The notes under the pieces: generated by a model
Told to the model about the DNA's origin: nothing
Databases searched by the model: none
Seen by the model: only the letters and a program-made list of their open reading frames with translations
Shown: positions 1 through 7,772 of the stretch, one piece after another
Numbering within the stretch: the stretch's first letter is position 1
Layout: every line of letters begins with the position of its first letter
Position numbers and translations under genes: made by a program
Source: a virus
IMG/VR virus record: IMGVR_UViG_3300000116_000023
Span: 11,694-41,625 of that record
DNA: 29,932 nt
Reading direction: 5' to 3' (one strand)

Positions 1-897
1 AACTTCTTCCGCAGTCTCTTCCTTGACTTCAGTTGACTTAACAACGTTCTTGTCACCAGCGGCATTATCTACAGGACGTTTACCAGAGTTTGCTTTGGTT
101 CCACCTTCAGCACTCTTAGACTTCTTCTTGGCATCTTCTACATTGTCTTCGATATCTTTCTCAGACTTATCATGAGAGTTGTCAAATTCTTTAGCTTTAG
201 GTGACTGTTTAGAATCAATCTCTTCACCCTTATCAGTAGCACCTTTAACACTTTTCTTTGCGGCACTTTCCCACATCTTGAGTAGGTCAGTAGTTGCATC
301 AGTCAAGTCGATGTCTTCACCAATCTTAGAGATTTCAGCAGTCTTGGCATTAGATGCAACTTTCTTCTTGTCATCTTTCTTACCAGCTACTTTAGGTTTT
401 TCTTTATCTTCTTCGTCTTCAGACTCTTCTTCACCCTTGTCTTCGTCATCCTTTTCTTCACCATCTTTCTTAGGTGGGAAAGGCTTCTTCTTTTTAGGTT
501 CGTCAGACTCTTCTTCGTCTTCTTCTTTCTTGACGTTCTTAGCAGGTTTCTTACCACCGTCAATTGCATCGTCAGTAGCCGCACGTTTCTTGTGCAGATA
601 CTCATCTGAAGAATCTACATCTCCATCGTTATCGATGTCTTTGTCTTTGCGGTCTTTGAATTTCTTATCGTTTGCTTTGTCATCGACAGGGTCAAGTTTC
701 TTCTCTGCGAGTTGCCAACCTTTTTTCAGGTATTCCTTCTCTTTTGACTTATCGATTACGATTGTCTTACCACCCTTAGAGACCATAGAGTCTTTCTTAG
801 GGTCTTTCATTTGTCTAGCTTCGTCAATTTCTAACGACTCGCCTAGGATGACTTGGTTGTAGGCATCCATTAATGACTTCATATCTTTTGTTCGCAT
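1..897 (-). CDS. Acidic, lysine/glutamate-rich phage protein with EF-hand-like loop (partial, runs off left edge)
   Basis: The frame is open from an ATG at 897 to the window edge (299 codons seen, no stop). A strong Shine-Dalgarno AGGAGA lies just upstream, and the stop of the preceding gene is 9 bases away. The protein is highly charged, with long K/E/D tracts at about residues 115-180. A calcium-loop-like segment DIDNDGDVDSSDE at residues 87-99 fits the EF-hand/dockerin pattern DxDxDGxxxxxD. I do not recognise the family. The neighbours and low complexity suggest a virion or scaffold-type protein, which is inference. The serine-rich open frame on the opposite strand is an antisense shadow of the acidic codons. 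Confidence 0.75.
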   Translation of the reverse strand, partial: MRTKDMKSLMDAYNQVILGESLEIDEARQMKDPKKDSMVSKGGKTIVIDKSKEKEYLKKGWQLAEKKLDPVDDKANDKKFKDRKDKDIDNDGDVDSSDEYLHKKRAATDDAIDGGKKPAKNVKKEEDEEESDEPKKKKPFPPKKDGEEKDDEDKGEEESEDEEDKEKPKVAGKKDDKKKVASNAKTAEISKIGEDIDLTDATTDLLKMWESAAKKSVKGATDKGEEIDSKQSPKAKEFDNSHDKSEKDIEDNVEDAKKKSKSAEGGTKANSGKRPVDNAAGDKNVVKSTEVKEETAEEV

Positions 898-906
898 GGT
901 GTTCTC

Positions 907-1221
907 CTACATCCACATATATTTTACTAGTCCAGCAATTATTGCTGCACTAATGAGGTAAACTACTTTATTGATGATTCCCACAGTATGTGCGTTATCA
1001 TCAACCTTCTTTTCTATTTCATCTAACTTCTGAGAGAATCTGTTCATTCTGTCGAAGTTGTTGCTATTATTTTTTTCCACTGCTATCATTTTCTCTTCTA
1101 CACGAGCAAGAGCAACTAACGCTTCCGCAAGTTTATCGAGTTTAACTTCTAAACGGTCAAACCTAGCGGTAGAATCTGACTCAATTCTACTTAGTTTCTG
1201 CGACTGTGTTTCCGTTGCCAT
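907..1221 (-). CDS. Small coiled-coil protein with C-terminal membrane anchor
   Basis: This 104-residue protein has a heptad-rich, charged helix over about residues 5-75 (RIESDSTARFDRLEVKLDKL and onward) and one hydrophobic segment near the C-terminus (VVYLISAAIIAGLVKYMWM). The layout resembles XhlA-type hemolysin/holin-associated proteins and other small phage membrane proteins, but there is no diagnostic motif. The start ATG lies 35 bases downstream of a TATAAATA late promoter box, so late expression is likely. A role in lysis or membrane attachment is inference only. Confidence 0.7.
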   Translation of the reverse strand: MATETQSQKLSRIESDSTARFDRLEVKLDKLAEALVALARVEEKMIAVEKNNSNNFDRMNRFSQKLDEIEKKVDDNAHTVGIINKVVYLISAAIIAGLVKYMWM

Positions 1222-1238
1222 TCGTGATTTCCCATTAA

Positions 1239-1928
1239 TTAAGTAATTATAGTGTTATTTATAAGACTTCTATTCTTGAGTCTATAACTTTCTATCTTAT
1301 TTTGCCAGTTACTTGGTATCTTCATACCCAGATATTCACTGACTCTCTTTAATTCTGTCTTGGTATCTTCCTTGTTATTAAAAAATAACTCACAAGGGTC
1401 AACTAATAACATGGAATGTTCTATGGGTATTGTATCCATCCACATCGCAAACATCTCTGCCTGTGATTCCCACGGTCTATTCCAAAACTGGTCATGAGCA
1501 AGAATACCATCCTTAATCATGTTCATACCAGCTTCTCTGTCCTCATCCCTAACTAACTTACACTTTGCAAGTTGTTGAGTATAATCCAGACTTTCTCTGG
1601 TTTTTGAGAGGAACACAATAGTCTTCGTCTCATCCCAATCGTTCCAACAATACTCTGTCCAGAACTCTTGATTGATTGGAAATCCATACCCGTGGTCTAG
1701 TCTAACATTCCACAAGTCTTTATTCCATTCTGGTTTCTGAACTTCTCTAGGATTCCCTCTGGTCACTTCTATTTCATGTGACTGGTAATCTTCTCTCTTC
1801 AAAAACCATCTTTCTATGACGGGGTTGTTTATTAATTCTTTGGTTGCAATCTCTTCAAGTTCTTGTAAGAGTCCACCAAAAAATTCACCACCAGCCCCAC
1901 CACGATAAATTACATTAAGTACCTTCAT
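1239..1928 (-). CDS. Sulfotransferase-like protein (putative)
   Basis: From the ATG at 1928 the protein is 229 residues long. The N-terminus (MKVLNVIYRGGAGGEFFGGL) has a beta-strand followed by a glycine-rich loop, in the position of the PAPS-binding loop of sulfotransferases. The C-terminus (VDPCELFFNN ... LKRVSEYLGM) resembles the conserved tail of that fold. I see no clear catalytic histidine, so the call is tentative. A GTG at 1955 gives 9 more residues but overlaps the upstream gene by 41 rather than 14 bases; neither start has a good Shine-Dalgarno. Phage proteins of this kind may modify glycans or virion proteins, which is inference. Confidence 0.45.
   Translation of the reverse strand: MKVLNVIYRGGAGGEFFGGLLQELEEIATKELINNPVIERWFLKREDYQSHEIEVTRGNPREVQKPEWNKDLWNVRLDHGYGFPINQEFWTEYCWNDWDETKTIVFLSKTRESLDYTQQLAKCKLVRDEDREAGMNMIKDGILAHDQFWNRPWESQAEMFAMWMDTIPIEHSMLLVDPCELFFNNKEDTKTELKRVSEYLGMKIPSNWQNKIESYRLKNRSLINNTIIT
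1256..1263 (-). promoter_or_regulatory. T4-type late promoter box TATAAATA
   Basis: The minus strand reads TATAAATA, an exact match to the T4 late promoter consensus, 34 bases ahead of the ATG at 1221. It sits just inside the stop of the sulfotransferase-like gene and would drive the genes from 1221 leftward. The assignment assumes a gp55-like late sigma factor, which is not in this window. Confidence 0.6.
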
Positions 1929-2169
1929 ATATTCTAATAACCAAATCACCTTCACCTTTTATTACACGGTGATATTCCATCTTATCAATACTATAACTAT
2001 GTCCTTCTAATAAGTCCATAGGATGTTCATTGTCTATCTGTAGTTGCCACCCATATCCTTCCATGACATGGATACTTCTGTCTTTAGTATCTCTATGCCA
2101 AATCAAGTCTTCCTCTTTGACATCCTCTCTAAAAACCCTTATCTTACCATTACGAACCTTCAGTTCCAT
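1915..2169 (-). CDS. Small cupin-like phage protein
   Basis: The protein is about 84 residues from the ATG at 2169; a TTG at 2184 would add five. It is almost all predicted beta-strand, with a central WHRDTKDRSIHVMEGYGW segment and a terminal EYHRVIKGEGDLVIRIYE segment. That pattern of short strands, glycine turns and spaced histidines fits a single cupin-like barrel. No catalytic function can be assigned. It lies between a head-type cluster and the sulfotransferase-like gene, overlapping the latter by 14 bases and probably coupled to it in translation. Confidence 0.6.
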   Translation of the reverse strand: MELKVRNGKIRVFREDVKEEDLIWHRDTKDRSIHVMEGYGWQLQIDNEHPMDLLEGHSYSIDKMEYHRVIKGEGDLVIRIYEGT

Positions 2170-2177
2170 GTAGGGTT

Positions 2178-2690
2178 TCACCAAAAGAAACTTCCTCCAC
2201 CAGATAGTCCCAATTGTTTGGCATACCTAGGCAATCTACATGCCCAGTATCCCGCTTTTGTTTTGTCTTTCTTATTCGCACAATCATGTCGTGCAGCAAA
2301 TGACTTACGTGCCTTCGGGTCATTCAACTTGACTTTAAGTCCAGTAGTATCACCCCAAGATACTTTCTTAATGTTACCACTTGATGGGTCTTTGACATAC
2401 ACATAGTATTTCTTTGGCCCACCCGCTTTTGGTTTGTTTAGTTCTGGTTGTTTCTCTTCTTCAAAGATACAATCCAGTGCAACATTCTCACCTTTAAAAG
2501 TGGCAAACTCACCGAGGTTACCCTCAATGATATCCATTTCATGTGGTTCGACCATTACATTACCTTCGTAGTATTCTTTCCGTACATTTCGGAAGTACTC
2601 GTAGTATTTTTCGGAACCTACACGATAGATGTTGCCTTCAATCAGAGTAGATTCATGGCCACAATTACAGTGTTCATTAAACCTTTTCAT
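2178..2690 (-). CDS. Conserved phage protein with C-terminal RHxC...YWxCR domain
   Basis: This 170-residue protein has two parts. The N-terminal part (to about 85) includes CNCGHE and YRVGSEKYYEYFRNVRKEYY. The C-terminal part (about 95-160) carries KKYYVYVKDPSSGNIKKVSWG, then a conserved-looking block with ARHDCANKKDKTKAGYWACR. I recognise that block as a recurring domain in marine T4-like phage virion-cluster proteins, without a known function. The paired cysteine and histidine residues could bind metal. It begins 3 bases after the stop of the preceding small gene. A structural or head-associated role is inferred from its position. Confidence 0.65.
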   Translation of the reverse strand: MKRFNEHCNCGHESTLIEGNIYRVGSEKYYEYFRNVRKEYYEGNVMVEPHEMDIIEGNLGEFATFKGENVALDCIFEEEKQPELNKPKAGGPKKYYVYVKDPSSGNIKKVSWGDTTGLKVKLNDPKARKSFAARHDCANKKDKTKAGYWACRLPRYAKQLGLSGGGSFFW

Positions 2691-2693
2691 TTG

Positions 2694-2903
2694 TTAACCA
2701 AACTTTGCTGCGAATTTTTTCAATGGAAGAGTTTCAAATGAACCAAATTGGTCTTCAACTCTATACGATAATTTACCACCCATGATTACGGGTTTTGCAT
2801 TATATAGTTTACCGTCCTTTCCTTTTATATTCGATACTTCAGAACCGTAAATAGACAGTCCCTTCATCTTCTTTGCTTCCATAAACTGTGATAAGTCTTT
2901 CAT
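2694..2903 (-). CDS. Small protein with T4-like capsid-targeting N-terminus
   Basis: This 69-residue protein starts MKDLSQFMEAKK, which aligns with the T4 internal-protein signal MKTYQEFIAEA (hydrophobic-x-E-A at the same offset). The rest is a short basic beta-rich chain (KGKDGKLYNAKPVIMGGKLS). Its ATG overlaps the stop of the 2900-4054 gene as ATGA, so the two are coupled. No family is recognised. Packaging into the head and trimming by a gp21-like protease is inference from the N-terminus. Confidence 0.6.
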   Translation of the reverse strand: MKDLSQFMEAKKMKGLSIYGSEVSNIKGKDGKLYNAKPVIMGGKLSYRVEDQFGSFETLPLKKFAAKFG

Positions 2904-4054
2904 CGTCCTAACCTTTTTAAGAGTGCCTGAATACCTTTCAGGTCTTTTGATATTACTTTCTGAAATTTTTGTTTGTCCTGTGGTTTCTTCAACATGTCAA
3001 ACAATTTAGAAACCTTCTTTGCGTCATCCTGTGAAATCTTACCCTTCTTACCGCTGTCAGGGAACTCAATAGTACCACCTTTAGGTAGGTCAGATGCTTT
3101 ACGGATTTGCATCAGAACATTTTTAGATGCCGCCTTGCGGTCATCGTCTGTTGCATCATTATCTATATCGGCACTATCTTTACCACGTTTACCCATTGCT
3201 CTCATTGCGTCTGCTCTTGCAGATGCTTCGGCAACAACTTCTACAGACTCTCCCATGAGTCTCTGTGCAAGTCCAACAAGCTTGTTAACATCAGATGCTT
3301 CCATCTTCTTCTTCATTGCGGGGTTAACTTTATCGTATGCTTGGGTGATAGCACTGGCGGTAAACATATCAATCATGACACCACCAACTTTAGCTGCACC
3401 CTTAGTCTTTACGATTTTTTGAAAGTCGGGGATGAGGTTCTTACCCTCTTGTAATTCGTTTGATTCTTTCATATCTTTCATGAAATCCTTTATTGCTTTG
3501 ACATCTATACCAATCTTTTTAGAAATCCACTCTGCGGACTTCCCTGCTTTTACGTAACCATGAAACTCTTTCATCTTACCTTCGTCAAGGTCTACAGACT
3601 CTTTCATCGAACCAAAGCCTGGGTCGAACCCAGTAATGTCACGAAGGTTAGCAGTTGCGGCAAGACGTAAGTAACGCAACTTAGAACTCTTACTGTCGAA
3701 CTCTGCGTAATCGACTTCACCATCATTTGACTTCTGTGATAGGTTATATAGAAGACCACGTTTAACATCAATCTTAACTAACGGAAAGATGTCACCCGCC
3801 ATACTATTGCGAGTAGCATAACGGAATACTGTTTGACCAGTCTTGACTTTTGCTTCCTTACCGACATACTTCTTGTCTCCCGCATCCAGACCGAACAGTA
3901 CGATACCGTCTACCTTACCATGTCCACATACACCAATCACTTTGTAACCTTTCTTGGTTCCGTAAGCGACTACCTTTTCCTCACCCCAGTTACTAGGTGA
4001 CTTATCCAAGAATTGTTGGTATGCTTCTGTCATCAGTTCTTTTATTGTTTTCAT
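2900..4054 (-). CDS. Multi-part phage protein with capsid-targeting-like N-terminus, unknown function
   Basis: This 384-residue protein opens with MKTIKELMTEAYQQ, very close to the T4 capsid-targeting sequence and with a possible gp21-type cleavage site after LMTE. Residues about 20-150 form a mixed alpha/beta domain (VIGVCGHGKVDGIVLFGLD). A helical linker follows, then a degenerate DIDNDATDDD acidic loop at about 295-305 resembling the EF-hand-like loop of the gene at 1-897. The C-terminus is lysine-rich and helical. No enzyme motif was found. It starts 1 base after the stop of the 4056-4298 gene. I infer an internal head or core protein. Confidence 0.6.
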   Translation of the reverse strand: MKTIKELMTEAYQQFLDKSPSNWGEEKVVAYGTKKGYKVIGVCGHGKVDGIVLFGLDAGDKKYVGKEAKVKTGQTVFRYATRNSMAGDIFPLVKIDVKRGLLYNLSQKSNDGEVDYAEFDSKSSKLRYLRLAATANLRDITGFDPGFGSMKESVDLDEGKMKEFHGYVKAGKSAEWISKKIGIDVKAIKDFMKDMKESNELQEGKNLIPDFQKIVKTKGAAKVGGVMIDMFTASAITQAYDKVNPAMKKKMEASDVNKLVGLAQRLMGESVEVVAEASARADAMRAMGKRGKDSADIDNDATDDDRKAASKNVLMQIRKASDLPKGGTIEFPDSGKKGKISQDDAKKVSKLFDMLKKPQDKQKFQKVISKDLKGIQALLKRLGR

Positions 4055-4055
4055 G

Positions 4056-4298
4056 TTACGCTAAATCCTTATCGTGGTTCAGACCACCTTTTTTCTTTTT
4101 GACTATGAAGGCATTTACACGGGCATATCCCCACTGTTGGGGAGTAGTGCCTGGCCGGTGACCAGTCTTCCATGCGGCAACACCACGATTATATACTTTT
4201 CTTAATGTATCTACGGAGATACCCGACTTCTTAGACTTGTCTGCCAATGCACCCTCAGTGAGTTGTCCCGCACGTTTGGTTAGTGCCATTCTAATCAT
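4056..4298 (-). CDS. Small conserved phage protein (HRPGTTPxQW motif, DUF5824-like)
   Basis: This 80-residue basic protein carries SGISVDTLRKVYNRGVAAW followed by GHRPGTTPQQWGYARVNAFI. I recognise this as a conserved domain of T4-like phage proteins (I believe DUF5824; the family number is from memory). The ATG overlaps the stop of the large upstream gene as ATGA. An LTEGA motif near residue 15 would suit a gp21-type cleavage. Function unknown. It sits among proteins with capsid-targeting-like N-termini, so a virion role is plausible. Confidence 0.65.
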   Translation of the reverse strand: MIRMALTKRAGQLTEGALADKSKKSGISVDTLRKVYNRGVAAWKTGHRPGTTPQQWGYARVNAFIVKKKKGGLNHDKDLA

Positions 4299-6169
4299 TT
4301 GGTTTTCCTATTCTTAGCTCTTGCACGTGCAAGTCTGGCACGGTCAAGTAATGAGTCGTGTTTCTTTTTGTCTTGTTCTTTCTCACGCTTGATACGTTGT
4401 TGTGCATCTTTAACTGCATCTTCTTCCATCGGAGTATCTTTCTTATACGTCTTTAGAAGTTTATCAGTACCTTCGTCACCAGCGCCATTCACTTCAGCCA
4501 ACATGTTATGAAGTACTTTATCGTTCATGTTGTTATAAGTTTTGGCAATCTTTTGGGCGTAGTAGTTGGTGGAGTGTGGTAGTTTACCACCACCTTCTTT
4601 TTTCTTACGTGCGAGTAGTTTCTTTAATGTCATCAATGCGTGTTGATACTCTTTCTTACCGACAGTCATAGACTTCAGTTTGTCAAATGCCTTTCCTTCA
4701 TACTTTACTTCAGGGTCAGGGGATTTGAATGCTTTCTTACGCATTATTGTTTTGTTAACAACTTCGAACTCACCGTTCTTCCAGTTAACCACAATAGGTA
4801 GGTTTAAATCAGACTGCATATCCTTGAGGATTGCTTCACTGTTACCGTGCTTCTTGATTTTCTTACCCTTGTTTGCAGCCATCTTCTTGAATAGACGTTG
4901 TAACTCTGCAATAGTAATTGCGGGTTTGTTACGTTTGTCATTCATACGGTCAGCGAAATGTTTTGTAAATTCGATATCGACATCGAACTTATTGAGTAGT
5001 CTGTCTGCGAATTTCTCAAGGTCATTGAGTTCTTTCTGAGATACATCTTCTGTCTGAACACAATTGGGAACTGTCTTGTTCCCCTTCTTCTTCATACCAA
5101 CTTGTTTATAACCGTCCCAGCAGTCTTCGTCATACATGTCTTTGAATGCTTTGGTGTACTTGGATGGTTTCGTTTTTGCGGTCTTATCGCCAGGAGCGGG
5201 TTTATAGGCGGAATCATCATCGTCCGCTTTGTCCCCATGCTTCTTGAAATGTGCATCTCTCTTGTCCTTGGTTCCTTTCTTCAGACCCGCATAGTACTTC
5301 TTAGGTTGAGTACCTTCTTTGTCTTTGATGTCAGGGTCTTGTACTGCTTTCTTTTCTACCAGTTCGACTGCGTCTAACCACTTACGAACTCTCTTGTCAC
5401 CACATTCCACGATGACATAGTTAGAACCCAATACGGATACTATACCCACTTCTTCGCTTTCTTTGATAACAACAGTATCACCAAGTTCGAACAACTCACC
5501 CTTGACAAATTGTTCTCTAATATCAGAAACTTTCGGTAGTTCAATGTGACGTTTAAAGGATGTCTCTTCCTTGAGACCTAGACCCTTCCTTACGTCATTG
5601 AACAACTTACGGGTATCCTTGTCTGACATAGACTTAGGAACGCCCTGTGTGAAAGCGGAATAATCGTTATCTTTTGCGTTTGCACGTTGTTTAGAGGCGG
5701 ACATACCTTCAACACCTTCGGCGTCAGGGTCTCTTCGACCAGCTGATACGACCTTGATTGATTCAAAGTTATAGAATCCGTGACGTGCCTTCTTACCATT
5801 GTACTTGTTTAGTAGGACATCAAACTCACGTAGACGGTCTTCCCCGACTACCATAGTGATTTGTTTGTATCCTTGGTCATACAACTTAACCGCAATATCA
5901 AATGCGGTCTTAACACCCTTATCGACCATGATGTTTCTACCATACTTGGGGAACATCTTACGTAGGTGTTTTACTTTGTCAGAATATGACAGTGGGTCTT
6001 TAGGCCCAGTTGATTGAGATGTATAGACTTTCCAGTCTGCACCCTTTGCTTTCTTTGCAATTGTATCTAGTACTTTACCGTGGCCAATAGTAGGCGGGTT
6101 CATTCTACCAAATGTAAAATAAACTTCCTTTGTTTCTTCGGTTAGGTACGATTTAAAATCTTTAATCAC
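4295..6169 (-). CDS. Multidomain nucleotidyltransferase (NMNAT/cytidylyltransferase fold) phage protein
   Basis: The start is most likely the GTG at 6169, giving MIKDFKSYLTEE, a capsid-targeting-like N-terminus; a GTG at 6181 adds four residues. Residues about 15-200 form a nucleotidylyltransferase domain: FGRMNPPTIGHGK (HxGH-like motif), VVGEDRLREFD and the MSASKQR motif before the C-terminal helix. These are typical of NMN/FMN adenylyltransferase folds. Then come a KOW-like strand segment, a YKPAPGD linker, a CWDGYKQVGMKKKG motif common in marine phage proteins, and a domain with FTKHFADRMNDKRN and KTIMRKKAF. The substrate is unknown. NAD metabolism or RNA-end modification are options. The 624-residue fusion is much longer than stand-alone NMNATs. 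Confidence 0.75.
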   Translation of the reverse strand: MIKDFKSYLTEETKEVYFTFGRMNPPTIGHGKVLDTIAKKAKGADWKVYTSQSTGPKDPLSYSDKVKHLRKMFPKYGRNIMVDKGVKTAFDIAVKLYDQGYKQITMVVGEDRLREFDVLLNKYNGKKARHGFYNFESIKVVSAGRRDPDAEGVEGMSASKQRANAKDNDYSAFTQGVPKSMSDKDTRKLFNDVRKGLGLKEETSFKRHIELPKVSDIREQFVKGELFELGDTVVIKESEEVGIVSVLGSNYVIVECGDKRVRKWLDAVELVEKKAVQDPDIKDKEGTQPKKYYAGLKKGTKDKRDAHFKKHGDKADDDDSAYKPAPGDKTAKTKPSKYTKAFKDMYDEDCWDGYKQVGMKKKGNKTVPNCVQTEDVSQKELNDLEKFADRLLNKFDVDIEFTKHFADRMNDKRNKPAITIAELQRLFKKMAANKGKKIKKHGNSEAILKDMQSDLNLPIVVNWKNGEFEVVNKTIMRKKAFKSPDPEVKYEGKAFDKLKSMTVGKKEYQHALMTLKKLLARKKKEGGGKLPHSTNYYAQKIAKTYNNMNDKVLHNMLAEVNGAGDEGTDKLLKTYKKDTPMEEDAVKDAQQRIKREKEQDKKKHDSLLDRARLARARAKNRKTK

Positions 6170-6545
6170 TTTTCTTTCCACCTCGTTTTTTCTCCAGTTC
6201 TGCTTTACGAACTTTGGGGAGAAGTTTCTTTGCGAGTTTCTGTATTTTGGGTTTCATTTTCTCTAGACGTTTTTCGATTGACTGTCTACGAGCCATGGAC
6301 AAATCGCCTTTATCGGCACCCTTGGTGATTTTCTTAAAGAATGTCATACGTGCTTGCTTCATTGCACGTAACTTAATTTTTTCTGGGGATGCAATTTTAC
6401 GTGCCGCACGTTTGCGACCCATTGCAATTTTTGCTTTATTTTTCTTAAAGGTACGAGCCATCTTCAGACGTTGCTGCATATTTAATGCTTCGTCAGGAGA
6501 TTCACACACCTTTATAAATTCTTTTAGTCCCATTGGTTTGGACAT
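6162..6545 (-). CDS. Highly basic phage protein, putative internal DNA-binding head protein
   Basis: This 127-residue protein is extremely rich in lysine and arginine from residue 25 on (ARTFKKNKAKIAMGRKRAAR ... LAKKLLPKVRKAELEKKRGG) and is predicted all-helical. Its N-terminus, MGLKEFIKVCES, resembles the capsid-targeting signal. A good Shine-Dalgarno (AGAGGT) precedes the ATG. I recognise it as a widespread basic protein of marine T4-like phages, but without an assigned function. The charge suggests binding to packaged DNA. Its end overlaps the next gene's start by 8-20 bases. Confidence 0.7.
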   Translation of the reverse strand: MSKPMGLKEFIKVCESPDEALNMQQRLKMARTFKKNKAKIAMGRKRAARKIASPEKIKLRAMKQARMTFFKKITKGADKGDLSMARRQSIEKRLEKMKPKIQKLAKKLLPKVRKAELEKKRGGKKSD

Positions 6546-6548
6546 GGT

Positions 6549-7772
6549 TTACCTCTTTGGTTTATCCCATCCCTTCAGTATATCTGGACTGAAGTTGTTA
6601 TACGAAAATTCCAGACGGTCAACCAACTTGACCGCATCACCACCTAACTTGTCAATAGCAACGAATCCTTCTGCACCTGTTTTAATCTTGTAACCAGTTT
6701 TGGTTTGTACAAAGGTGTCATATGAAGAGATGCTATTAAGTTTATTTATAAGTTTTAATTTTGCAAGAACCAGACTTTTTTGTAAATCAAACATCATAAC
6801 TAGGTTCTTTTTGTTTCTTGGAGAGAAGAACTTCATCAATTCATCCAACTTCTTCTGTTGGGTTGCCTTGCCCTTATCAGTACTTCTCTTATCTTTCTCT
6901 TTCTGAAACTTGTCATTCAACCACTTCAACAGACCCGTTACGTGCGTATTAGTGTTGCCAATCACAGTTTGAGCCCGCACAAAAGTGTTATTATACTGTT
7001 CAATCAAGGTTGCAAGGTCTTCATTACCTTCTAACTCACGCAGTGTGGAACCAGATATCTTATTGAATATCTTACCCGCATTGGACAAATGTTTGGTTAC
7101 CTCTGCGGTTTCCTTCTTATTCATAGTCGCACCAGACACGTCACGCAACATTGCGTCCTGTGACCAGACATTCTTAGAGGTCTTGAACTTGGATACATTA
7201 ACACCATATGATGCTTTCATCGATTCAAAGTCTTTACCAGTATATGTAGTGTGCCATACAATACCAATTTGTGCCTTACGGACTACGTCAGCTTGGTCAT
7301 AGGGTACTGCATAAATGATTGTATTCGGGTGAAAGGTGGTGTACTTCTGACCATCAATAGTATCAGTACTCAGGTCTGGTTTTGAAAACAAGAAGTCACC
7401 TTGAATCACACCTTTGATACCAAGTTCTGGTAGATGTTTCAATGCGAGTTTCATCTTGTCTGCAAGGTCACCACTTTTGATGTCCGCTTCAATGTCCGCT
7501 TCAGTCTTGTAGACTTTAGGGTTCTTGGCGAATACGCCCTTCTTGGCAACAAAGAACTCACCATCGGTTGGGTCTTGACCACAGAAGATTGCGGGAGCAC
7601 CGTCCCACTTGGTAGATAGTTTAGAATCAGTTTGTCCCGCCAACATGTCACGGAGTTCACGTAGTGCATTGATTGCTTGACGTGTACCATTGACACCCCC
7701 ATAGAGAACCTTATCCTCAATGTGGGTCATGTGGGTATTCTTCTGTTCTGTTATAAAGTTTTTAAATTCCAT
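6549..7772 (-). CDS. ATP-dependent DNA/RNA ligase-like nucleotidyltransferase (DUF6267-like)
   Basis: This 407-residue protein begins MEFKNFITEQ, a capsid-targeting-like signal. STKWDGAPAIF at residues 53-63 is motif I of the covalent nucleotidyltransferase superfamily, with K55 as the expected AMP-accepting lysine (KxDG). IQGDFLF at 123-129 fits motif III, and FHPNTIIYAVPYD sits where a later active-site strand is expected. The C-terminal half is helical and lysine-rich. Likely activity is polynucleotide end joining or adenylylation. The family is common in marine T4-like phages, I believe as DUF6267. The ATG overlaps the upstream stop (ATGA). Confidence 0.75.
   Translation of the reverse strand: MEFKNFITEQKNTHMTHIEDKVLYGGVNGTRQAINALRELRDMLAGQTDSKLSTKWDGAPAIFCGQDPTDGEFFVAKKGVFAKNPKVYKTEADIEADIKSGDLADKMKLALKHLPELGIKGVIQGDFLFSKPDLSTDTIDGQKYTTFHPNTIIYAVPYDQADVVRKAQIGIVWHTTYTGKDFESMKASYGVNVSKFKTSKNVWSQDAMLRDVSGATMNKKETAEVTKHLSNAGKIFNKISGSTLRELEGNEDLATLIEQYNNTFVRAQTVIGNTNTHVTGLLKWLNDKFQKEKDKRSTDKGKATQQKKLDELMKFFSPRNKKNLVMMFDLQKSLVLAKLKLINKLNSISSYDTFVQTKTGYKIKTGAEGFVAIDKLGGDAVKLVDRLEFSYNNFSPDILKGWDKPKR
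6743..6750 (-). promoter_or_regulatory. Possible internal late promoter box TATAAATA
   Basis: An exact TATAAATA on the minus strand lies inside the ligase-like gene, 198 bases upstream of the 6545 start. It could give extra late transcription of the basic protein. It is also simply the codons of an LINK stretch in AT-rich DNA, so chance is a real alternative. Confidence 0.25.

Noticed and set aside
179-862. 227-codon serine-rich open frame on the plus strand
   Set aside because: It is antisense to the K/E/D-rich gene at 1-897; acidic and lysine codons read backwards give serine and leucine. No Shine-Dalgarno or family match.
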